Assembly (NCBI GenBank): GCA_028571885.1
Contig: JAPVVU010000251.1
Coordinates: 1-5,156 of the forward strand
Length of the DNA stretch: 5,156 nucleotides
Direction of reading: 5' to 3'
Origin: Gammaproteobacteria bacterium
Lineage (GTDB): Bacteria > Pseudomonadota > Gammaproteobacteria > GRL18
Shown here: positions 1 through 5,156 of the stretch, piece after piece
How the letters are laid out: each line of letters starts with the position of its first letter
Numbering within the stretch: the first letter of the stretch is position 1
Program-made: the position numbers and the translations under genes
Notes under the pieces: model-generated
Seen by the model: the letters and a program-made list of their open reading frames with translations, nothing else
Told to the model about the DNA's origin: nothing
Database searches by the model: none

Positions 1-252
1 CGTATTTCGGTTTATTCTCAACCTGAAACCATTAATGTGATTAAAACCATCTGGTTTACGACCGATCAAATGTGTGGAAAGCGTTTAGCAGCCATACCTG
101 AATGGTTGCCGCATTATGAAAAAACCTACCGTTCATTGAGTACCGGTATCAGAAAAACAATCTTATCCGCATCAGGGGCCACACTGGATCGACAGCTTAA
201 ACCCATTCGTATGACAACGGGAAAAGGATTAGGAGGAACAAAGCCTGGAACA
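1..252 (+). pseudogene. Transposase fragment (rve/DDE integrase-core type), truncated at both ends
   Basis: The frame is open from the first base of the window with no stop, so the fragment enters from outside; a GTG at position 37 is not a convincing start. The translation contains blocks I recognise from a family of integrase-core transposases: TDQMCGKRL, WLPHYE, then a region like 'LLSISPATIDRLLKP.R' (here SASGATLDRQLKPIR), then GTKPGT. In intact members these blocks form the DNA-binding part before the catalytic D-D-E core, and GTKPGT is normally followed by LLK.QIPIR. Here similarity stops dead after GTKPGT at about position 252. The frame runs on to a TGA at 382-384, but the added 43 residues (AT-rich, K/I/F-rich) look like chance read-through. 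The catalytic core is therefore absent and the copy cannot be active. The exact IS family was not resolved. Family recognition is from memory of the motifs. Confidence 0.65.
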
Positions 253-366
253 AAGGATAGGAAATTCAATGTCACTTTTCAATCTATTGAATCGAGAATT
301 GTGATATTTGCTGTTTTGATTCTGGTGATTGGTGACAGAAAATTTAGAAAAAGTGATTCGAAAATC

Positions 367-383
367 CAAAACACCTTGTTTTG
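367..383. repeat. Perfect 7-bp hairpin (CAAAACA-CCT-TGTTTTG)
   Basis: CAAAACA at 367-373 pairs with TGTTTTG at 377-383 around a 3-nt CCT loop. It overlaps the stop of the read-through frame from the transposase fragment (TGA 382-384). The stem is AT-rich and no uninterrupted T-run follows, so it is at best a weak terminator. Another hairpin begins 8 bp downstream. Confidence 0.45.
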
Positions 384-390
384 ACTGAAT

Positions 391-409
391 TTGCCCTGTT
401 TTTGGGCAA
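391..409. repeat. 6-bp hairpin with T-rich loop (TTGCCC / GGGCAA)
   Basis: TTGCCC at 391-396 pairs with GGGCAA at 404-409 around the loop TGTTTTT. It is GC-richer than its surroundings. Neither strand has a T-run after the stem, so it does not meet the usual intrinsic-terminator pattern. It could be part of a decayed insertion-sequence end. Confidence 0.4.
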
Positions 410-476
410 GACGATTCCTACTCACAAATTTTGAATGTTGCAGTATTGTTAGAAAATTGATCTTGTTTGTTCTTTG

Positions 477-593
477 TTATCACCAGGAAACACATTGATT
501 GAACTCAAAATCTGGTATAAATTATTCACCCTCAATAACAGGTATATCCTGGTTGTAATCATCCCAGCTCGGAGGCCCTCGTGCTGGTGATAA
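477..593. repeat. 10-bp inverted repeat TTATCACCAG / CTGGTGATAA
   Basis: TTATCACCAG at 477-486 and CTGGTGATAA at 584-593 are perfect reverse complements, 97 bp apart. The interval includes most of the proline-rich tail. It may be chance in AT-rich DNA or a leftover of an element end. No flanking target duplication was recognised. Confidence 0.35.
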
Positions 594-620
594 TGCAGGT
601 GGTTTGGTCGGTTCACCCAC
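522..620 (-). pseudogene. Relic of a proline-rich C-terminal protein tail, possibly transposase-derived
   Basis: On the minus strand a frame from a GTG at 620 to TAA at 524-522 reads V-G-E-P-T-K-P-P-A-L-S-P-A-R-G-P-P-S-W-D-D and ends in an acidic tail (IPVIEGE). The frame is open back to 662, where a TAA blocks it; no ATG and no ribosome binding site precede it. The composition (Pro-rich linker, RGPPSWDD, acidic end) looks like a real protein C-terminus and not noise, and I have an impression of similar tails on some proteobacterial transposases, but I cannot name the family with confidence. It lies on the strand opposite the transposase fragment at 1-252, so the two are not simply the two ends of one element in place. 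Confidence 0.3.
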
Positions 621-693
621 AGATTTCAGTATTTTGTTGATATAAGAATTAGTTGAAACTTTTTATCAAAATTATCAGATTGAATTCAGACTT

Positions 694-776
694 TTTCAAA
701 TGAAAGGAGTAAATTATTACCCTTGCTCAAATAATGCTATTTGACATCACGATTATAGTAACTCTTTCATTTAAAG
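694..776. repeat. Imperfect inverted repeat with nested hairpin at the operon's 3' end
   Basis: AAATGAAAG at 698-706 is the reverse complement of CTTTCATTT at 764-772; with one bulged base (G707) the stem continues 3 bp inward (708-710 with 761-763), and a few outer pairs (694-696 with 774-776) can be added. Inside it, TCAAATA at 727-733 pairs perfectly with TATTTGA at 738-744 around an ATGC loop. The outer arm overlaps the stop codon of the last operon gene (773-771). This is where a terminator or mRNA-3'-end structure is expected, but no T-run follows on the minus strand, so calling it an intrinsic terminator is not justified. Confidence 0.4.
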
Positions 777-3179
777 GCCCTTATATTTTTTCCTTTGTCC
801 GCGCACCACAAGCAGACCCAGTACAAAGACTATAATTGCCCATATAGCAGGAATCACATAGAGTTTAACGGGATCACTTTCTGGTGGCAGGAGTAACCAG
901 TACCAGGTTGATAAAGTATGTTTGGATTTAGCTTCACCATTGCTGCCGTCCCAATTTGCAAATGACACTGGAACAAACTCACCTTCGGTAAAGCTGATTT
1001 CACCATCTGTACCAGCACGCTTACGTTTCATCATGACTTGCCAGCGACCTTCATGCCATTTTCCCTGAGCAGAAACTTCTTTATAATCCATCATCGGTGC
1101 TAATTTCTTATCCGGGCCCGTGCCTTTGAAGATCATTGTTCCAGCATCCTGTTTTGGCTCAATACTACCAGCATTCCAGTACCACATTGTCGTATGATGA
1201 CCGGCATCACCATGACGATAGAGCGGTTTTTCAACGATTGGACTTGAAGTATAAGCACCCTCTGCCGGGAATTGCATAGCCACAGCATCTGAATACAAGG
1301 TTAACTCTTCATCCTGAATACTCATGCTGTATTCGTGTCCGGGAAGGCTTTCAGTCCTGTCATTTACTTCAATTAAGAAGGCAATTTCATCCTCATTATA
1401 AAGCGCTCTGACGCTGATAAGATCATTCTTTGGTGTGAACAGACGTTCCTCCTTAATAATGTTAGGCACCAGTCGCATCGAAGTTACCGAGGCGTTAGAC
1501 CAGGCCTCATCATCCAAAGACTCAGGCAAAGCGCCTTTAATTTTTTTAGCTTGAATAACACCTTTACCGGGAGCAGTATTCAGATCACGCAATGAGTAAA
1601 CGTAGTTGGCAATATGCCAGCGATCTTCCAGGCTAATGGGATCTTCATTGCCTTCGCCTTCTGCGCGGTGAGCCGGCATTGGTGTGCCTGGAATACCAAT
1701 TGAAAGACGTGAATAAATATTTTTGACAATTTCATCACGAGCCTTTATTGGATCTTTCTCTGTAGACCGATCAGTCGAACGCCATGCCCAGGGTTTATTC
1801 AAATCACGAGGCCAGATACGAAATCCCCAGTCATCTGCCAGACGCTTTCCGGAACGAATATTGCCTCGCCCTTCAACACCATGACATTCCTGGCAGGGTT
1901 CAAACGCAGTCTTACCTTTGGCTATTGATTCATCAGAATAAGCTATTTGACCATCAAGCGGTTCTACCTCTGTAAACTGATTATAATTATCTTTTGTATA
2001 ATGACCATCATCATCAAAATCTTCATCTTCTGCATCTTCAGGTGACCAGGTTGCTGATATATCAAAGCGTTTCAGCACCGGAATCAACGATTCAATCTGC
2101 TCATCTGTCATCAGCTTGCTCCAGCCCGGCATCCCCGTGCCTGTTAAACCAAACTTGATGGTATTAAACAGATCCTCATCGCGAACAGGCATAGTACCCG
2201 GGGATGTTTTATATTTGAATAAGCCCAGAGTAAAATCACGTGGTCTCGGGTACAATCTATCGGCCGCAATACCATCACCAGCACCCTGCTCACCATGACA
2301 GACAGAACAGCGCAGGTCATAAAGCGCTTGGCCATTCATTTGCGCTCGTTCATCTTCAAGTTTGGTTTTCATGCCAGTGACAATTTTAGAAACTTCCGGA
2401 TCCCAGATACGTGGTACTTCACCAACATAATCGTATAAGAAGGTAATAACGTTCCAGACATCCTGTTCACCCAGCATCTCATGCCAGACCGGCATAGCTG
2501 ATTTCCAGGGCGTTCCTTCTTTTGGCAGACCAGGGCCGCCTGTTGTAATACGCCAGAACAGGAAAGCTTCCTGTAACTGGTTAATAGTTTCATCCTGGAA
2601 ATTTATCGGTCTCGGGTTAAAACCATCTGCAAAGACACCTTCACCATACATTAAATCGCCATGACAGAAGAAACAGTTTTGATAATAAATATCACGTCCG
2701 GCAGTCACTGCGGTATTGTAGACATCCCAGCCTTTTTTCTCATCACCTGCGTTCATACTGGCAATGATTTCTTCTCTGACTGGATTTTCTAATTTGGCCA
2801 AATCATAAGTCTTATTAAAGACCTTTAATTTTGATGGCGGAGCCGGATGAACCTGACGCAATTCAACGGGTGACTCAAAGCTGGGTTTGACTATGATATG
2901 CACGGTATAGCCAATAATCGCCGGAATTGCTAACAGAAAAAACCAGCGTAAGGGCCAGGTTCCATCTTTTTGCGTGACAGCGGCAATGGGTGCTTTAAAA
3001 CGGGACCAGGTATCTTCGTCGAAAGAAAAAAACAGTAATACACCAATTACACAAATAATCATATACTGAATCAATAATGACACGGGTAACAGCGGCGGCA
3101 CACCATATTTGAAAAATACAAATACAGCCACCAGAATGAGAACGGCCATTAATAATGGCGGAAATTTAAAACCTTTCAT
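771..3179 (-). CDS. Membrane-anchored triheme cytochrome c fused to an ethylbenzene-dehydrogenase-type haem-b domain
   Basis: This 802-residue protein is a predicted periplasmic electron carrier held in the inner membrane. Helices lie at about residues 8-24, 31-52 and 79-97, and a last one at about 773-793 is followed by the basic end RGQRKKYK; by the positive-inside rule residues 98-770 are periplasmic. Three haem-c sites are visible: C169-F-F-C-H173, C291-S-V-C-H295 and C429-Q-E-C-H433, each with a candidate distal Met (M229; M330 or M350; M501). An acidic linker (about 379-393) separates the second and third cytochrome domains. Residues about 545-765 resemble the haem-b gamma subunits of DMSO-reductase-family enzymes (ethylbenzene dehydrogenase gamma type): DAVAMQFP at 631-638, a W-x-x-G-R-W block near 708-713, and FANWDGSNGE at 740-749 followed by STWYWLLL. 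The ATG overlaps the previous gene's TAA (TAATG), implying translational coupling. No molybdopterin subunit is seen in the window. The domain calls are firm; electron donor and acceptor are unknown. Confidence 0.85.
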   Translation of the reverse strand: MKGFKFPPLLMAVLILVAVFVFFKYGVPPLLPVSLLIQYMIICVIGVLLFFSFDEDTWSRFKAPIAAVTQKDGTWPLRWFFLLAIPAIIGYTVHIIVKPSFESPVELRQVHPAPPSKLKVFNKTYDLAKLENPVREEIIASMNAGDEKKGWDVYNTAVTAGRDIYYQNCFFCHGDLMYGEGVFADGFNPRPINFQDETINQLQEAFLFWRITTGGPGLPKEGTPWKSAMPVWHEMLGEQDVWNVITFLYDYVGEVPRIWDPEVSKIVTGMKTKLEDERAQMNGQALYDLRCSVCHGEQGAGDGIAADRLYPRPRDFTLGLFKYKTSPGTMPVRDEDLFNTIKFGLTGTGMPGWSKLMTDEQIESLIPVLKRFDISATWSPEDAEDEDFDDDGHYTKDNYNQFTEVEPLDGQIAYSDESIAKGKTAFEPCQECHGVEGRGNIRSGKRLADDWGFRIWPRDLNKPWAWRSTDRSTEKDPIKARDEIVKNIYSRLSIGIPGTPMPAHRAEGEGNEDPISLEDRWHIANYVYSLRDLNTAPGKGVIQAKKIKGALPESLDDEAWSNASVTSMRLVPNIIKEERLFTPKNDLISVRALYNEDEIAFLIEVNDRTESLPGHEYSMSIQDEELTLYSDAVAMQFPAEGAYTSSPIVEKPLYRHGDAGHHTTMWYWNAGSIEPKQDAGTMIFKGTGPDKKLAPMMDYKEVSAQGKWHEGRWQVMMKRKRAGTDGEISFTEGEFVPVSFANWDGSNGEAKSKHTLSTWYWLLLPPESDPVKLYVIPAIWAIIVFVLGLLVVRGQRKKYKGL

Positions 3180-4150
3180 TATAATTCTTCGCCTTTTTTC
3201 TCAGTTTCTGCTAATGGTTGTGAGGAGCCTTCAGCAGGTAAGGAGCCTTCAGCAGGTAAAGAGTCATCTTTAGCAGTATCTCCTTTTGCAGCTGCCAGAA
3301 AATCCACTACCATTTCAAGTTCTTTCACCATCATTTTGTCAGCAAAATCGCTCGGCATAATAGGTGGAAAACCTTCTGCAATAACAGCCGATGGATTGAT
3401 AATACTTTCCCGTATTTCTTCTCTGCTGGAACGAGAACCAATGGTGTTCAAATCGGGGCCAATAGTCGATGGACTGTCTAAAACCGCATGACAGGCAGTA
3501 CAGCCATTTTTAGTCAGAACTTCTTCGGCACTGGCTGCAGGTTTTGGCGGCTCAGCGATGACACTGGCTGTCTCATTAAGCACAGGTGCATCAGTTGGCA
3601 GTTCAACAGTGGGCTCACCACCATCTTTAGCTTGTAAAAAAGCAATAATTGCCCCCATTTCAAGTTTCGACAAAGCAATAGGTGCCTTATCAATTATCGG
3701 CATGGGTGATGGTTCACCCGGCTTGCTATAGCCAGGAACAATATATTGACTGGGGGCCACCATAGACTCCAGAAAATAGTTCTCTGAATCTTTTGCTGCA
3801 CCTTTATATTCCTCAAGATTTAATCGTTCTGCTGCTGTCTGTTCCATATTCATGACCAGAATATCAGGTGCACGTCCCAGATTGTTATGACACAGCGTAC
3901 AGGTGCCTTTACCCTTAAAAAGGGCTTCACCCATAGCAATATAACCGTCCATTGTAAGTGCGCCTAAATCGACTTTAATGTCTTTAGGTGCCTGCCCTTC
4001 CACTTGTGGCAACTGATTTGTAATTCCGGTAAAAATCAGCACCATAAAAATCATAAATAAAAGTACTTTAACAATAACGGGAAGTCCAGTCGGCTCAGGC
4101 AAAATTTGATCTTGTAGAGCGGCTTCTTGCATATTTGTTTTTGTTGTCAT
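3179..4150 (-). CDS. Membrane-anchored dihaem cytochrome c
   Basis: This 323-residue protein has a short cytoplasmic N-terminus, one membrane helix (about residues 24-43) and a periplasmic part with two class-I-like cytochrome c domains. Haem 1 is C84-T-L-C-H88 with M150 in SPMPII as a likely distal ligand. Haem 2 is C217-T-A-C-H221, followed by the IGPDLNTIGSR and INPSAVI...PIMPSDF pattern of small cytochrome c domains, with M265 as likely ligand. An Ala/Pro-rich linker (about 182-208) joins the two, and the C-terminus is a low-complexity, acidic tail with a duplicated SLPAEG unit. I chose the ATG at 4150 because GTGGAG (4162-4157) lies 6 nt before it. A longer reading uses GTG at 4162, directly after the upstream stop, but would bury this site and has none of its own. 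It sits between the bd-like subunit and the triheme protein, so it probably shuttles electrons between them. Its partner is inferred from context. Confidence 0.87.
   Translation of the reverse strand: MTTKTNMQEAALQDQILPEPTGLPVIVKVLLFMIFMVLIFTGITNQLPQVEGQAPKDIKVDLGALTMDGYIAMGEALFKGKGTCTLCHNNLGRAPDILVMNMEQTAAERLNLEEYKGAAKDSENYFLESMVAPSQYIVPGYSKPGEPSPMPIIDKAPIALSKLEMGAIIAFLQAKDGGEPTVELPTDAPVLNETASVIAEPPKPAASAEEVLTKNGCTACHAVLDSPSTIGPDLNTIGSRSSREEIRESIINPSAVIAEGFPPIMPSDFADKMMVKELEMVVDFLAAAKGDTAKDDSLPAEGSLPAEGSSQPLAETEKKGEEL
3223..3259. repeat. Tandem 18-bp duplication inside the dihaem cytochrome gene
   Basis: The 18-bp unit AGGAGCCTTCAGCAGGTA occurs at 3223-3240 and again at 3241-3258 without a gap. 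On the minus strand it encodes two copies of the hexapeptide SLPAEG near the C-terminus of the dihaem cytochrome. The two copies are identical in DNA, so the duplication is recent or kept homogeneous, and the 18-bp length preserves the frame. The region is a low-complexity tail, far from the haem sites, and copy number may vary between strains. Confidence 0.85.
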
Positions 4151-4156
4151 GATTGG

Positions 4157-4162
4157 CTCCAC
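4157..4162 (-). promoter_or_regulatory. Ribosome binding site of the dihaem cytochrome gene
   Basis: The minus strand reads GTGGAG, then CCAATC, then ATG. The GGAG core (4160-4157) has a 6-nt spacer to the ATG at 4150-4148 and starts just after the TAA (4165-4163) of the upstream membrane subunit. This decides the start: the GTG within this motif is part of the binding site and probably not an initiator. Confidence 0.75.
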
Positions 4163-5156
4163 TTATTGCGCAGGGTCTGCTGAGAATACAGGCTTAGGCT
4201 GTTTGCTATCTCCCAGAGAAGCAACCCAGAAAATAAATAAAACAAGCGCCAGAAAACTAATGGTAGCCACGGTCATCATATTGCCCGCATGACCGATATT
4301 TGGAATAAAATTATCTACTGAATTGTCTTTCATCACCGTATAGACATGCCAGTGAGTCCGAACTGATGAACGTACATATCCCATAAGAGCCATTAGCCAG
4401 GTAAATGCAATAGGCAGAGCAAATAATGCATAAACACCTCGATTCGATATATGCCCCCATTTCACCGGCAATGTTTTAGCACCCTTGAACATCATGGTAT
4501 CAATTACAACGCCTGAAACAATAACCATTAAAGTCGACATGACCTGAGCAACAGAAGATCCAACCTTATAAACCGTATTAGTGAAGTAACCATAATAAAC
4601 ACCCAGGAAAATCACATTGGCAATAGCTATCAGATAAATAGCCGCCATCAGGGCATTACCAAAACCAGCCCATGGCACTGTAATGACTTTGTCTGAGCGA
4701 CGATAAAGCTGGAATGACAGGAAAGTGCCGATTAACATCAGATTCACGGCAATATTTTTGGCCGGCATAATGCCAAAAGGTCCTAGCAGAGGATGATGAG
4801 AACCCCCAAGGGTGGCAATTTCTTTTGCTGATAAAATCAGTGTGTGCGGTGTTACCCAAATTAAAAAGCTCACCACCAGAGTGGCGGCAATATACTTAAT
4901 CAACCAGGTGTAGCGTCTGGAACCATCACAACGAGACATACCATTCCAGAGATAATAGTTGGCAGCCAAAAGAATAGTACCAATTAACACCGCCTGAACA
5001 ATAAACAACCAGGCTAGAATGCCGCCCATGGCAGTGATGCCCATTTGTTGTGAATAAGCATAAATTTCAGCCATCAACCAATAACCGGCAAAAGGTAAAG
5101 GTAAAAATGCCAGTACTGCAATAAAGTTTGAGGTATACCCCATCCAGTCATAATGA
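4163..5156 (-). CDS. Cytochrome bd oxidase subunit I-like membrane protein (CydA superfamily), C-terminal part, 5' end outside window
   Basis: From the Met at 5143 there are 326 residues and about eight membrane helices (near 5-28, 40-62, 79-98, 128-145, 161-183, 198-218, 236-256, 286-309). The frame has no stop between 5143 and the window edge (codons H-Y-D-W precede the Met) and no ribosome binding site is seen there, so I read it as the C-terminal part of a larger protein. The segment RGVYALFALPIAFTWLMALM followed by GYVRSSVRTHWHVYTVMKD matches the layout of the CydA C-terminal region, where classic enzymes read GW..TEVGRQPW.VYG..RT. TLMVIVSG (204-211) resembles the CydA helix carrying the haem b558 Met (RIMVG), making M206 a candidate ligand. 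Classic bd oxidases reduce O2 with quinol; divergent relatives lacking the quinol site and accompanied by cytochromes c are known. The adjacent cytochrome genes favour that kind. Substrate and haem content cannot be settled without the N-terminal half. Confidence 0.72.
   Translation of the reverse strand, partial: HYDWMGYTSNFIAVLAFLPLPFAGYWLMAEIYAYSQQMGITAMGGILAWLFIVQAVLIGTILLAANYYLWNGMSRCDGSRRYTWLIKYIAATLVVSFLIWVTPHTLILSAKEIATLGGSHHPLLGPFGIMPAKNIAVNLMLIGTFLSFQLYRRSDKVITVPWAGFGNALMAAIYLIAIANVIFLGVYYGYFTNTVYKVGSSVAQVMSTLMVIVSGVVIDTMMFKGAKTLPVKWGHISNRGVYALFALPIAFTWLMALMGYVRSSVRTHWHVYTVMKDNSVDNFIPNIGHAGNMMTVATISFLALVLFIFWVASLGDSKQPKPVFSADPAQ

Larger units (their letters stand above)
253..521. 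other. AT-rich stretch without a recognisable gene
   Basis: No convincing coding region is seen on either strand between the break in the transposase fragment and the small minus-strand tail. The sequence is strongly AT-rich, unlike the operon to the right. It contains two short hairpins (367-383 and 391-409) and the left arm of a 10-bp inverted repeat (477-486). A weak sigma70-like pair, TTGATT at 495-500 and TATAAA at 516-521 with a 15-bp gap, faces right but has no gene to serve. It probably represents decayed mobile-element or intergenic DNA. Confidence 0.5.

Noticed and set aside
253..384. Continuation of the transposase frame as a 43-residue C-terminus
   Set aside because: Composition switches to AT-driven K/I/F-rich sequence with no family motif after GTKPGT; this looks like read-through into non-coding DNA.
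495..521. Plus-strand promoter TTGATT / TATAAA
   Set aside because: The spacing is only 15 bp, the region is AT-rich so such matches are common, and no plus-strand gene follows.
699..744. Tiny plus-strand frame of 14 codons starting ATGAAAGGAGTA
   Set aside because: Too short, no ribosome binding site before the ATG, and it overlaps the 3'-end palindromes.
755..770. Minus-strand minipeptide MKELL directly after the operon's last stop
   Set aside because: Five codons only, no ribosome binding site; it is explained by the palindrome arm.
1784..2593. Several 60-74 residue open frames on both strands (1784-1975, 2116-2298, 2144-2335, 2369-2593)
   Set aside because: All lie inside the triheme cytochrome gene, whose haem motifs confirm its frame; they are antisense or out-of-frame shadows without recognisable domains.
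4656..4859. 67-residue minus-strand frame
   Set aside because: Out-of-frame shadow within the bd-like membrane subunit, whose helices fit the main frame.
1..5156. CRISPR array, tRNA or rRNA genes
   Set aside because: No regularly spaced repeats and no recognisable tRNA or rRNA segments were seen.

Overview
The window carries the 3' end of a minus-strand respiratory operon, about 4.4 kb, and a gene-poor, AT-rich left flank of about 770 bp that holds transposase debris. Low-to-middling GC, tightly packed genes and the style of the transposase remnant suggest a proteobacterium, most likely a gammaproteobacterium. This is an impression from protein flavour, not a database result.

Operon, read right to left on the minus strand. 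(1) 5156-4163 is the C-terminal part of a multi-helix membrane protein that looks like a divergent cytochrome bd oxidase subunit I (CydA superfamily); its frame is open to the window edge, so the true start lies outside. (2) 4150-3179 is a membrane-anchored dihaem cytochrome c with a clear ribosome binding site. (3) 3179-771 is an 802-residue protein with three N-terminal membrane helices, three CxxCH haem-c sites, a C-terminal domain of the ethylbenzene-dehydrogenase/DMSO-reductase gamma-subunit type (haem b) and a closing membrane helix. The gaps are 12 bp and a 1-bp TAATG overlap, so the three are almost certainly co-transcribed and translationally coupled.

Taken together, five c-type haem sites plus one predicted b-type haem sit on the periplasmic side of a bd-like membrane subunit. 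I infer a cytochrome-c-wired membrane complex in which the cytochromes pass electrons to, or take them from, the bd-like core. No CydB-like subunit is seen, but the operon continues upstream out of the window. The physiological donor and acceptor cannot be read from the sequence.

Left flank. 1-252 (plus strand) is a transposase fragment of the rve/DDE integrase-core type, cut off from both sides. 253-521 has no convincing gene but holds two small hairpins. 522-620 (minus strand) encodes a short proline-rich tail, probably the relic of another protein. 663-770 contains an imperfect inverted repeat and a nested hairpin just after the operon's last stop codon.
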